A stretch of DNA of 24,486 bases from Alphaproteobacteria bacterium (GCA_015228695.1 JADGDA010000007.1:1-24486); one strand, 5' to 3'; shown: positions 1 to 8,576, counted from the first letter of the stretch. The notes: generated from the letters alone by a model not told the origin. Numbers and translations are program-made.

Positions 1-350
1 AGGCGATCCGAAAAGCCGGGGACCTCGCCCCCCAGTTCCAAGGAGAGAATCCCCATCAGGCAACAATTGTCGCACCCGCCGAAATAGCGCTCGATCTTGG
101 TGGCCATGGACCGCATCCGCTCCCCCGGTCCTCCGGCCCCGGTGAAGGAGATGGAAAAGACCTCGCGGCGGAACTGGCCGTGGAGGTTGTCGATTACCGC
201 CAGCGCCAGCGCCTCCTTGCTCTCGAAATGATGATAGAGACTCCCCTTCAAGAGACCGCAGGCCGCCCCCACATCCGACATGGAGGCGCTATGAAACCCC
301 TTGCGCCGGAAAACGTCGATCGCCCGGGCAATCACTTCCTCTTTTTTCAT
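1..350 (-). CDS. TetR-family transcriptional regulator, N-terminal part (gene runs off the window start)
   Basis: Reading leftward from an ATG at 350-348, an uninterrupted frame of 116 codons reaches the window edge without a stop. Residues about 1-50 form a typical TetR DNA-binding head. The helix-turn-helix is around residues 24-46, ending in the hallmark G-S-L-Y-H-H-F-E-S-K-E. A ligand-binding domain would follow. Residues 93-97 carry a C-D-N-C-C cluster before L-M-G, at the place where many family members have a G-C-L-x-G motif; the extra cysteines could be redox or metal sensing, but that is inference. An AGGGA ribosome site lies about 10 nt before the ATG. Such proteins are usually repressors of a neighbouring gene. 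The gene is divergent from leuA across a 540-bp gap, and its true target may lie to the left, outside the window. Confidence 0.9.
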   Translation of the reverse strand, partial: MKKEEVIARAIDVFRRKGFHSASMSDVGAACGLLKGSLYHHFESKEALALAVIDNLHGQFRREVFSISFTGAGGPGERMRSMATKIERYFGGCDNCCLMGILSLELGGEVPGFSDR

Positions 351-382
351 GGACACGGACTCCCTACCAACCGTTCGATAGA

Positions 383-411
383 AGAATAATCGGAAGACGG
401 TAAATCCGCAA
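383..411 (-). promoter_or_regulatory. Possible promoter for the TetR gene
   Basis: On the minus strand, TTGCGG (411-406) and TATTCT (388-383) are separated by exactly 17 bp, about 30 bp before the start codon. The match to sigma-70 consensus is modest (3/6 and 4/6), so this is a suggestion only. Confidence 0.3.
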
Positions 412-518
412 TCAGCGATCCAAGACCGAAACTCACAAGGGGTTGACAGGCCATGCCCGTTTAGAACAAAACCTAGTCCAATGGCGGGGACCAATAATTT
501 TCACCGCCCACCACGGCG

Positions 519-547
519 TTAATCAGGTTTTAAATCAAAGCTGTAAT
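519..547 (+). promoter_or_regulatory. CtrA-type box TTAA-N7-TTAA with a possible -10 element
   Basis: TTAA (519-522), seven bases, then TTAA (530-533) is a perfect match to the CtrA half-site pair known from Caulobacter and relatives. A TGTAAT hexamer at 542-547 lies 17 bp after position 524. The box would therefore overlap the -35 region of a plus-strand promoter, the usual geometry of CtrA-activated promoters. The site is symmetric and could also act on the TetR gene. Binding is inferred, not shown. Confidence 0.45.
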
Positions 548-859
548 GTTGTTGACATGCGTCCTTGATCCGTCCTTCCTATGGGTCGAGGCGCTGGACG
601 AACGGGTTTCACGCATTCGGGAACAACCATGTTTGCGCGGGTTCTCATAGCGGTTCGGATCGACGACGAAGGCCCCGAAATCACGACCGGCGCTCCCGCG
701 GCCGGCGTGGGGGGAGCCTTGCCGCCGTTATCCGCGCCGAAGCGCCGATTCCCCTTGTCCGCCTTTTTCCCGAGTGGCCGGGTCCTGCGACTTGCCGGCC
801 CCTGGGCGTGTCGACTTTCTTGAACGCGACGCACGTCCAGGGGATCCGAGCTTCAGTCG

Positions 860-877
860 CCTAACCACGACGTTAGG
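860..877 (+). repeat. Small inverted repeat just upstream of the leuA ribosome site
   Basis: CCTAAC (860-865) and GTTAGG (872-877) are perfect complements around a 6-nt loop. They end 2 nt before the AAGGAT ribosome site at 880-885, so a hairpin or bound protein here could affect leuA translation. Six base pairs can arise by chance. Confidence 0.35.
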
Positions 878-892
878 ATAAGGATCCAGCCC

Positions 893-2449
893 ATGAGACC
901 GACGATGGACAAGAACAGAATCATCATCTTCGACACCACCATGCGCGATGGCGAGCAGTCGCCGGGGGCGTCGATGAATCTGCACGAAAAGCTGCGCATC
1001 GCCCAGGCCCTTGAGGAAATGGGCGTGGACGTGATCGAGGCCGGGTTTCCCATCGCCTCCAACGGCGATTTCGAGGCCGTGCGGGATATCGCCAAGGTCG
1101 TGAAGCAGTCCGTGGTCTGCGGTCTGGCGCGCGCCGCCCGCGGCGACATCGAGCGCTGCGCCGAGGCGATCAAGCCGGCGGAGCGCGGGCGCATCCACAC
1201 CTTCATCTCCACCAGCCCGCTGCACATGAAGTACAAATTGCAGATGGCGCCGGACGACGTTTACGCCGCCGTCACCGAGAGTGTGACCCGCGCGCGCTCG
1301 TTCACCGACGATGTGGAATGGTCGGCGGAGGACGGCTCGCGCACGGAGCACGATTTTCTCTGCCGCTGCGTCGAAGCGGCGATCCGTGCCGGGGCCGGGA
1401 CCATCAATATTCCGGACACGGTGGGCTATTCGGTGCCCGACGAATTCGGCGCGCTGATCTCCATGCTCTTCAACCGGGTCCCCAACATCGACCAAGCGGT
1501 GATCTCGGTGCATTGCCATAACGATCTGGGGCTGGCGGTCGCCAATTCCCTGGCGGCCGTCCGCGCGGGCGCGCGGCAGATCGAATGCACGGTCAACGGG
1601 CTGGGAGAAAGGGCCGGAAACGCCGCCATGGAAGAGGTGGTGATGGCGTTGCGCACGCGCAACGATCTGATGCCCTTCACCACCGGCATCCGCACGGAGC
1701 ACATCACCCGGACATCGCGTCTGGTTTCCGCCGTGACCGGGTTTGTGGTCCAGCCGAACAAGGCCATCGTCGGCGCCAACGCCTTCGCCCACGAATCCGG
1801 CATCCATCAGGACGGCATGCTCAAGCATCAGGGTACCTACGAGATCATGACCCCCGAGTCGGTCGGTCTGACCCAGTCCAAGCTGGTGCTGGGCAAGCAC
1901 TCCGGCCGGCACGCCTTCAAGGAAAAGCTGAAGGAACTGGGCTACGAGATGGGTGACAACGCCCTGGAGGACGCCTTCCGCCGGTTCAAGGAAGTGGCCG
2001 ACCGCAAGAAGGAAGTGTTCGAGGAGGACATCGTCGCCCTGGTGGACGACGAACTGTCCCGCGCCCACGACCGGGTCCGGTTCGTGTCGCTGGATGTCGT
2101 GTGCGGGTCCAAGCACCGTCCGCCGTCTGCGGAACTGGAGCTTGAGATCGACGATGAGACCTGCTCGGTCAAGACGACGGGAACCGGTCCCATCGACGCC
2201 ATTTTCGTCGCCGTCAAGACCTTGTTCCCCCACGAGGCGAGGCTCCAGCTTTTCCAGGTGCACGCGGTGACCCAGGGGACCGACGCCCAGGCGGAGGTGA
2301 CCGTGCGTCTGGAGGAAAACGGAAAGACCGTCAACGGCCAGGGCGCCGACACCGACACGTTGGTGGCGTCGGCGCGGGCCTATGTCAACGCCTTGAACAA
2401 ACTGCTGGAAAAGCGGGAAAAGACCGCCCCCTCGGCGTTGAGCGCATGA
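893..2449 (+). CDS. leuA: 2-isopropylmalate synthase
   Basis: Catalyses the first committed step of leucine synthesis, joining acetyl-CoA to 2-oxoisovalerate, in the cytoplasm. The 518-aa protein has full family length. The TIM-barrel opens with F-D-T-T-M-R-D-G-E-Q-S-P-G (residues 13-25), the substrate and metal-binding loop. H207-C-H209-N-D supplies the metal-binding histidines, and G-E-R-A-G-N near residue 240 and the G-A-N-A-F-A-H-E-S-G-I-H block near 293 are further signatures. The C-terminal third (about 390-510) matches the LeuA regulatory domain where leucine gives feedback inhibition. ATG 893 is chosen because AAGGAT lies 7 nt upstream; ATG 905 is possible but lacks a good site. The gene is followed by mreB after 151 bp. 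I read the pair as neighbours rather than a functional unit. Confidence 0.97.
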   Translation: MRPTMDKNRIIIFDTTMRDGEQSPGASMNLHEKLRIAQALEEMGVDVIEAGFPIASNGDFEAVRDIAKVVKQSVVCGLARAARGDIERCAEAIKPAERGRIHTFISTSPLHMKYKLQMAPDDVYAAVTESVTRARSFTDDVEWSAEDGSRTEHDFLCRCVEAAIRAGAGTINIPDTVGYSVPDEFGALISMLFNRVPNIDQAVISVHCHNDLGLAVANSLAAVRAGARQIECTVNGLGERAGNAAMEEVVMALRTRNDLMPFTTGIRTEHITRTSRLVSAVTGFVVQPNKAIVGANAFAHESGIHQDGMLKHQGTYEIMTPESVGLTQSKLVLGKHSGRHAFKEKLKELGYEMGDNALEDAFRRFKEVADRKKEVFEEDIVALVDDELSRAHDRVRFVSLDVVCGSKHRPPSAELELEIDDETCSVKTTGTGPIDAIFVAVKTLFPHEARLQLFQVHAVTQGTDAQAEVTVRLEENGKTVNGQGADTDTLVASARAYVNALNKLLEKREKTAPSALSA

Positions 2450-2487
2450 GGGGCGGAACGGGACCTTGGTGACGACGAAACGGCGAG

Positions 2488-2580
2488 GCCGGCGAAGAAA
2501 CGCCGGCGTCGCCGCAACCGGGAGACCCGGACGGGACGTCCGGATCTTCCATGGAATTGCCCGAGAGGACCTGTCCTCTC
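2488..2580 (+). repeat. Cluster of four short perfect palindromes between leuA and mreB
   Basis: Perfect inverted repeats occur at 2488-2507 (7-bp arms, 6-nt loop), 2527-2543 (7-bp arms, 3-nt loop), 2547-2556 (TTCCATGGAA, no loop) and 2563-2580 (GAGAGGAC/GTCCTCTC, 8-bp arms, 2-nt loop). The three hairpins are centred about 37 nt apart, and the last ends 20 nt before the mreB start. None is followed by a T-run, so they are not standard terminators. They may form a structured mreB leader or protein-binding sites. Confidence 0.6.
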
Positions 2581-2600
2581 CCGATGGAATGTGAGGCGCG

Positions 2601-3641
<1,041 letters not shown>

Positions 3642-3664
3642 CGGTGGATTGAGGAGCCACGGCC

Positions 3665-4534
3665 GTGAAGCAGCCTGTCGGACAGTTACCCAGAGTCGGC
3701 GCGTTCAGATCGCTGTTCCAGCGTTTCGCGTTTCTGGCGCTGATGGTCACGGCCACCGCCCTGCTGCTGTTCGGTCAGGCGGACACCAAAATCGCAGAAC
3801 GGATGCGGTCTTCCGTCGCCGACGCCCTGTCCCCGATGTTCGACGTTCTGTCGCGGCCGACCTCGTTCATCTCCGACGTGGCCCAGTCCTTTCGCAATCT
3901 GGTCGGCGTCCACGCCGAAAACGTCACCCTCCGCGAGGAGAACCGGCGGTTGCGCCACTGGCAGGCGGCGGCGCTCCAACTGGAGGCGGAAAACAGCTCG
4001 CTGCGCTCCCTTCTGAACTTTGTTCCCGGACCGCAGGCGTCGTACATTTCGGCGCGGGTGGTTGCGGAGACGGATGGTCCGTTCGTGCGCTCCGTTCTCA
4101 TCAACGCCGGCAAGCGCGACCATGTGCGCAAGGGGCAGGCGGTCGTCACGGGAAGGGGCGTGGTGGGCCGGGTGGATGAGGTGGGATTGCGCTCGGCCCG
4201 GATCCTGCTGCTGACCGACATCAATTCCAGGATTCCGGTCATCATCGAACCCTCGCGCACGCGGGCGATCCTGGTTGGGAATAACGAACAGAAATTGCGG
4301 CTCATCTATCTCATGGGCGGCGGGCCGATTTCCGTCGGCGACCGGATCATCACCGCCGAGGACGCGCGGGCGTTTCCGCCCGACCTGCCGGTCGGGGTGG
4401 TGTCCTCGGTGGGAGAGAGCGGGGTGCAGGTCGCTCCGTTCGTGGACAACGCGGATCTGGAATACGTGCGTCTGATCGATTACGGCCTTGACGGCATCCT
4501 TGACCTTAAAAGTGAAACCGGAGCGCCGGAGTGA
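3665..4534 (+). CDS. mreC: Rod shape-determining protein MreC
   Basis: MreC is the periplasmic scaffold of the elongasome; it oligomerises and activates PBP2 and RodA. The 289-aa protein has a cytoplasmic tail, one membrane helix (about residues 20-40, F-L-A-L-M-V-T-A-T-A-L-L-L-F), then a coiled coil (about 75-115, rich in E-N and L repeats). The typical beta-rich MreC domain follows, with V-V-T-G-R-G-V-V-G-R-V and L-L-L-T-D-I-N-S-R-I-P-V. It starts with GTG at 3665, supported by GAGGAG 8 nt upstream. It begins 23 bp after mreB, and its stop overlaps the mreD start by 4 nt (GTGA), which indicates translational coupling. Confidence 0.96.
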   Translation: MKQPVGQLPRVGAFRSLFQRFAFLALMVTATALLLFGQADTKIAERMRSSVADALSPMFDVLSRPTSFISDVAQSFRNLVGVHAENVTLREENRRLRHWQAAALQLEAENSSLRSLLNFVPGPQASYISARVVAETDGPFVRSVLINAGKRDHVRKGQAVVTGRGVVGRVDEVGLRSARILLLTDINSRIPVIIEPSRTRAILVGNNEQKLRLIYLMGGGPISVGDRIITAEDARAFPPDLPVGVVSSVGESGVQVAPFVDNADLEYVRLIDYGLDGILDLKSETGAPE

Positions 4535-5046
4535 GTCCGGCCTTCTGGTCGCAGGTGGACCGGTTCGCCCGGAATCTGTTGCCGGGGGCTTTGTGCTTCG
4601 CTCTCGCGATGCTGTCCATGGTGCCGGTCAGGATTCAAGGGTACACGGAGATTGCTCCGATGTGGACCGTGATGGGGGTGTGCTATTGGTCGATCGCCCG
4701 CCCGGACCTTCTGCGGCCGCACATGGCGTTCGCCATCGGGGTTTTCGAGGACGTCCTGGTGGGGGATCCCCTCGGAATCAACGCCCTGGTCCTGCTGATC
4801 GTGCATGGGTTGCTGGCGGTGCAGCAGCGGTTTTTCTTCGGCAAGCCTTTTTTCGTCTGGTGGTGGGCGCTGGGGCTGGTGGCGGCGATGGCGTCGCTGG
4901 TCAAATGGGTGCTGTTCGCGATCGTCGAGGAGGTTTGGGTCATGCCCCAGATGGTCTTCGTCGGCTACGTCGCGACGGTCGCGCTGTATCCGGCGCTGGG
5001 CTGGGTCTTCGCGCGCGTCGAAATGGCCCTCGCCAGGGAGGGGTGA
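4531..5046 (+). CDS. mreD: Rod shape-determining protein MreD
   Basis: A small integral membrane protein of the elongasome, partner of MreC. The 171-aa product is almost wholly hydrophobic, with about five predicted membrane segments. It carries the family-like stretch around residues 67-87 (A-F-A-I-G-V-F-E-D-V-L-V-G-D-P-L-G-I-N-A), in which the E-D-x-x-x-G-x-P-L-G pattern is the most recognisable MreD signature. The GTG start overlaps the mreC stop by 4 nt, so it is probably coupled to mreC translation. Sequence conservation in this family is weak; the call rests as much on length, hydrophobicity and place between mreC and mrdA as on motifs. Confidence 0.92.
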   Translation: MSPAFWSQVDRFARNLLPGALCFALAMLSMVPVRIQGYTEIAPMWTVMGVCYWSIARPDLLRPHMAFAIGVFEDVLVGDPLGINALVLLIVHGLLAVQQRFFFGKPFFVWWWALGLVAAMASLVKWVLFAIVEEVWVMPQMVFVGYVATVALYPALGWVFARVEMALAREG

Positions 5047-5062
5047 TGCCCGGGATGGGATA

Positions 5063-6931
5063 ATGCATGGGGACGTCGACCGCACCCGGGTCTTGAATCG
5101 CCGCGTCGTCTTTCTCGGCGTCGGCAAGGCCGTGCTGCTGTCGACGCTGATCGGCCGCCTGTATTTTCTCCAGGTGCTGGAAGCCGACCGGTACAAGCTG
5201 CTGTCGGACGAAAACCAGTTCAACATCTATCCCCTGGCGCCGCCGCGAGGCCGCATCGTCGACCGGTTGGGAACGCCGCTGGCCGTCAACGCCCAGAATT
5301 TTCAGGCCCAGGTGGTGCTGGAGGTGGCGCGCGATCTCAACCGCGTGCTGGATGCCATTTCCGCCATTTATCCCCTCTCGGAACACGATCGCCAGAGGAT
5401 CCGGCGCGAGGCCGAACACCGCCGCCGCTTCATGCCGGTGACGGTGGCCGAGAACCTGAGCTGGGAGCAGATGGCGCGGCTTCAGGTCAACGCCCCGGAC
5501 CTGCCCGGTCTGGTCATTTCCCAAGGACTGACCCGCAACTATCCCCTGAGGGAGCTTGGGGCTCATATTCTGGGGTATGTGTCGAGCGTCAGCGAGGACG
5601 ACGAGTCCGATGATCCCCTGATGGACCTGCCCGGATTCCGCATCGGCAAGGCCGGAGTGGAACGGACCCATGATCTGGCGTTGCGCGGGCGGGGGGGCAC
5701 CTACACGGTCGAGGTCAACGCCGTCGGCCGGATCATGAAGGAGCACGACCGCCAGGAAGGCGAACCCGGCGCCGAGGTGCGCCTGTCCCTGGACATCCGC
5801 CTCCAGAAATTCGCGGCCGAGCGGTTGGGGGAGGAAAGCGGGGCGGTCGTGGTCATGGATATCCACACCGGCGAAGTGGTGCTGATGGCGTCGTCGCCCA
5901 GCTTCGATCCCAACGCTTTCAGCCGTGGCCTGAACGCGCAGGAATGGAAGGACCTGATCACCAATCCCCGGTCTCCGTTGACCAACAAGGTAATCGCCGG
6001 CCAGTACGCGCCGGGATCGACCTTCAAGATGATGGTGGCCCTTGCCGCGCTGGAAGCCGGAGTCGCGACCCCCGACACCCGGGTCAGTTGCCCCGGCTTC
6101 TACAACCTCGGAAACGCCCGGTTCCACTGCTGGAAGAAGGGCGGGCACGGCTCCCTGGACATGGTGAGCGGGATTATGCACTCGTGTGACGTGTATTTCT
6201 ACGAGATGTCCCACCGGGTCGGCATCGACCGGATCGCCGACATGGCGCGCCGGTTCGGGATGGGTTCCCGGCTGGGGATCGAACTGCCCGGAGAACGTCC
6301 GGGCCTTATTCCCGACCGGCGCTGGAAAAAGGCCAACATGCGCGAATCCTGGCAGGCGGGAGAAACACTGGTCGCGGGAATCGGGCAAGGGTTCATGCTG
6401 GCCACCCCCCTCCAGCTTTGCACGATGGTGGCGCGGATCGCCAACGGCGGGTTCGCCACGACGCCGCATCTGACCATCCATCCCGCCGATCCCCATCTGG
6501 TGAAGCCGTCCAACCTTTCCACCGTCGGGGTTGCGGACAAGCATCTGGAGGTCGTGCGTCGGGGCATGTACTCGGTGTCCAACATTCCCGGCGGAACGGC
6601 CTATGCGTCGCGCGTCATGCTTCCGGGCTTGCAGATGAGCGGCAAGACCGGCACGTCCCAGGTGCGGCGGATCAGCGCCCAGGAACGCGCGACCGGGGTC
6701 CGGAAGAACGAGGACCTGCCCTGGCTGGAACGGGACAACGCCCTGTTCGTCGCCTATGCGCCGGAAAGCAGCCCACGATACGCCATCGCCGTGATCGTGG
6801 AGCACGGCGGCTCTGGCTCGAAGGCGGCGGCCCCGATCGCCCGCGACATCATGACCGAGGTCCTGAAACTGGACCCCGCCGGCGAGAACGAGCGGATCGC
6901 GTCCCGGGAACAGAAGGGAGGCGAAGGATGA
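5063..6931 (+). CDS. mrdA: Penicillin-binding protein 2 (elongasome transpeptidase)
   Basis: This class B PBP cross-links peptidoglycan along the cell side wall together with RodA. The 622-aa product has a short cytoplasmic tail, one membrane helix (about residues 15-37), and a pedestal domain with P-L-A-P-P-R-G-R-I-V-D-R. The transpeptidase domain contains all catalytic motifs: S319-T-F-K322 (acylated serine), S374-C-D376 and K528-T-G. The open frame extends far upstream into mreD, but ATG 5063 gives the expected N-terminus and lies 17 bp after mreD. The gene overlaps rodA by 4 nt. Expected to be the target of mecillinam-type beta-lactams, from family knowledge. Confidence 0.97.
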   Translation: MHGDVDRTRVLNRRVVFLGVGKAVLLSTLIGRLYFLQVLEADRYKLLSDENQFNIYPLAPPRGRIVDRLGTPLAVNAQNFQAQVVLEVARDLNRVLDAISAIYPLSEHDRQRIRREAEHRRRFMPVTVAENLSWEQMARLQVNAPDLPGLVISQGLTRNYPLRELGAHILGYVSSVSEDDESDDPLMDLPGFRIGKAGVERTHDLALRGRGGTYTVEVNAVGRIMKEHDRQEGEPGAEVRLSLDIRLQKFAAERLGEESGAVVVMDIHTGEVVLMASSPSFDPNAFSRGLNAQEWKDLITNPRSPLTNKVIAGQYAPGSTFKMMVALAALEAGVATPDTRVSCPGFYNLGNARFHCWKKGGHGSLDMVSGIMHSCDVYFYEMSHRVGIDRIADMARRFGMGSRLGIELPGERPGLIPDRRWKKANMRESWQAGETLVAGIGQGFMLATPLQLCTMVARIANGGFATTPHLTIHPADPHLVKPSNLSTVGVADKHLEVVRRGMYSVSNIPGGTAYASRVMLPGLQMSGKTGTSQVRRISAQERATGVRKNEDLPWLERDNALFVAYAPESSPRYAIAVIVEHGGSGSKAAAPIARDIMTEVLKLDPAGENERIASREQKGGEG

Positions 6932-8085
6932 TCGAACACGATTTCGCGTTCACCCTCAACCGCGGCGAGGTTCCGCTGCGCGAGAAGCTGAAATACGTCA
7001 GTTGGTCGTTCATCATCCTTCTGTGCCTGGTGGCCGGGGTCGGGGTCATCATGCTGGCCTCGGCCGCCGGGGGGCATATGGAGCCGTGGGCCAGCCGGCA
7101 CCTCACCCGGTTCGGGTTCAGCCTGGTCATGTTGCTGGTCGTGGCCCTGGTGGATGTCCGCATCTGGATGAAATACGCCTATCTTTTTTACGCGGTCAGC
7201 CTTGTGCTCCTGGTCGCGGTGGAGGTGCGCGGCACCATCGGCATGGGCGCGCAACGGTGGATCGACCTGGGGTTATTCCAGATTCAGCCCTCGGAAATGG
7301 TGAAGGTGTCGCTGGTCATGTCCCTCGCGCGCTATTTCCACGGGGCGAGCCTTGAGGAAGTGGCCTATCCCCCCTATCTCCTTCTTCCGCTTCTGCTGGT
7401 TCTGGTTCCGGTCGGGCTGGTGATGAAGCAGCCGGACCTGGGAACGGCGGTCATGCTGCTGATGTCGAGCGGCGTGGTGTTCTTTCTGGCCGGAGTCCGG
7501 CTCTGGAAGTTCGCCGTGATTCTACTCTCCGGCATGAGCGCGGTGCCGATCGCCTGGAAATTTCTGCACGACTATCAGAAAAAAAGGGTTCTGACCTTCC
7601 TGAACCCGGAACAGGACCCCCTGGGGGCCGGATATCACATCATGCAGTCGAAAATCGCCCTGGGCTCCGGGGGGGTGTTCGGGAAAGGGTTCGGACGGGG
7701 GACGCAAAGCTATTTGAATTTTCTCCCGGAAAAGCAGACCGATTTCATTTTCACCATGCTGGCGGAGGAACGCGGCCTGATCGGATGTCTGACCGTGATC
7801 GGCCTGTATGCCCTGCTCGTCGCCTTCGGGTACGTGATCGCCATGCGTTGCCGCAATCAATTCGGCCGGTTGCTGGGGCTGGGGGTCGTGACTTCATTCT
7901 TTCTCTATGTGTTCATCAACACGGCAATGGTGATGGGCCTGATCCCGGTGGTCGGGGTGCCGTTGCCGCTGATTTCCTACGGGGGGACGTCAATGTTGAC
8001 GGTGATGTTCGGATTCGGGCTTCTGCTCAGCGTCGATATTCACCGGGACATCCAAATCGGCCGCCGTGGATCATACGAGGGATAA
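6928..8085 (+). CDS. rodA: Rod shape-determining peptidoglycan polymerase RodA
   Basis: RodA is the SEDS-family glycosyltransferase that polymerises lipid II with PBP2. The 385-aa product has about ten membrane helices. Family blocks are clear: Q-R-W-I-D-L-G-L-F-Q-I-Q-P-S-E near residues 109-123, K-Q-P-D-L-G-T-A near 167-174, and the long loop G-S-G-G-V-F-G-K-G-F-G-R-G-T-Q. That loop continues into L-P-E-K-Q-T-D-F-I-F, where the conserved Asp lies, and P-L-P-L-I-S-Y-G-G-T-S is near the C-terminus. ATG 6928 overlaps the mrdA stop (ATGA), and GGGAGG lies just upstream inside mrdA. It is the last gene of the shape operon; I saw no clear terminator after it. Confidence 0.97.
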   Translation: MIEHDFAFTLNRGEVPLREKLKYVSWSFIILLCLVAGVGVIMLASAAGGHMEPWASRHLTRFGFSLVMLLVVALVDVRIWMKYAYLFYAVSLVLLVAVEVRGTIGMGAQRWIDLGLFQIQPSEMVKVSLVMSLARYFHGASLEEVAYPPYLLLPLLLVLVPVGLVMKQPDLGTAVMLLMSSGVVFFLAGVRLWKFAVILLSGMSAVPIAWKFLHDYQKKRVLTFLNPEQDPLGAGYHIMQSKIALGSGGVFGKGFGRGTQSYLNFLPEKQTDFIFTMLAEERGLIGCLTVIGLYALLVAFGYVIAMRCRNQFGRLLGLGVVTSFFLYVFINTAMVMGLIPVVGVPLPLISYGGTSMLTVMFGFGLLLSVDIHRDIQIGRRGSYEG

Positions 8086-8227
8086 CCTGGGAATCAAAAC
8101 GCTGGGGGTTGCGTTGAGGGTCAATATACGCGAAACTGCCCCGGTGTCCGCGTTGTCCGCACCGGATGTGGGTCGCGGCGCGTCGGCGGGAGGCGGCCAC
8201 GGGGCGTTTCGAATGAAAAATGCTTCG

Positions 8228-8270
8228 TGTGACAAGGGTCACAGCATCTCCAAGAAGAGGCAGGTAATAT
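8228..8270 (+). promoter_or_regulatory. CRP-consensus site and promoter of the Flp pilin gene
   Basis: TGTGA (8228-8232), six bases, TCACA (8239-8243) is a perfect 5-6-5 CRP half-site pair centred at 8235.5. A -10-like TAATAT at 8265-8270 would place the start of transcription near 8277, putting the site centre at -41.5. That is exactly the spacing of class II CRP-activated promoters, where the activator replaces the -35 element, and no good -35 hexamer is present. The factor could be CRP or another member of the CRP/FNR superfamily; FNR itself prefers TTGAT half-sites. Confidence 0.6.
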
Positions 8271-8291
8271 GCCCTTGATGCTTGACGCAGC

Positions 8292-8325
8292 CGAGCTTCG
8301 ACGGAAATGTTCCGATGGAAGTTCG
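8292..8325 (+). promoter_or_regulatory. 5' UTR stem-loop of the Flp pilin mRNA
   Basis: CGAGCTTC (8292-8299) pairs with GAAGTTCG (8318-8325) through eight pairs including one G-U. Inside it CGGAA (8302-8306) pairs with TTCCG (8310-8314) around a 3-nt loop. The structure ends 6 nt before the AAGGGAG ribosome site, leaving that site free. A stem like this could stabilise an abundant pilin mRNA. Confidence 0.45.
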
Positions 8326-8347
8326 ATCTTGAAGGGAGAATAGAATC

Positions 8348-8557
8348 ATGTCGCATGCATACCTGAATGGTTTCGCCAGCAAGGCGCGGGCTTTTCTTGC
8401 CGATGAGAGCGGCGCCACCGCGATCGAGTACGGGCTGATCGCCGCCGGCATCGCCGTCGCCATCGTGACCGCCGTCTTCACGATCGGCGATGACTTGAAC
8501 GACCTGTTCGGCGCGGTTTCCGGCAAGGTCCAGGAAGGAACGGCTCTGGCCCAGTAA
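8348..8557 (+). CDS. Flp/Fap-type pilin (type IVb, Tad pilus subunit)
   Basis: A 69-aa prepilin. The 22-residue leader ends in E-S-G and is followed by A23-T-A-I-E-Y-G-L-I-A-A-G-I-A-V-A-I-V. Cleavage between G22 and A23 by a CpaA/TadV-type peptidase would leave the mature E5-Y6 pair that defines Flp pilins, ahead of a hydrophobic assembly helix. ATG 8348 has AAGGGAG 9 nt upstream. Flp pilins are assembled by Tad machinery into adhesive fimbriae, but no cpa/tad gene is in this window. The gene is flanked by its own promoter and terminator, so it is a single-gene unit set between rodA and msrP. The assembly genes are presumably elsewhere in the genome. Confidence 0.93.
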   Translation: MSHAYLNGFASKARAFLADESGATAIEYGLIAAGIAVAIVTAVFTIGDDLNDLFGAVSGKVQEGTALAQ

Positions 8558-8576
8558 TACGTCGCCAGACCGGAAA

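Larger units (their letters stand above)
351..892. other. Gene-free region between the TetR gene and leuA
   Basis: This 542-bp stretch has no convincing gene. Short frames exist on both strands (for example 581-823 plus), but they lack ribosome sites and the strong G/C third-position bias of the neighbouring genes. It contains a CtrA-type box at 519-533, a possible -10 hexamer at 542-547 and a small inverted repeat at 860-877 just before the leuA ribosome site. If transcription starts near 554, leuA mRNA would have a leader of about 340 nt. I did not find a leucine-rich leader peptide or a hairpin plus U-run attenuator. Confidence 0.6.

Noticed and set aside
443..448. TTGACA hexamers at 443-448 and 552-557 as -35 elements
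   Set aside because: Neither has a reasonable -10 hexamer 16-18 bp downstream, so the promoters are not supported.
581..823. 80-codon plus-strand frame upstream of leuA
   Set aside because: No ribosome site and no G/C third-position bias, and the protein shows no recognisable features. Treated as non-coding leader.
8066..8278. 70-codon frame between rodA and the pilin gene
   Set aside because: It spans the CRP site and promoter, lacks a ribosome site and has no family features.
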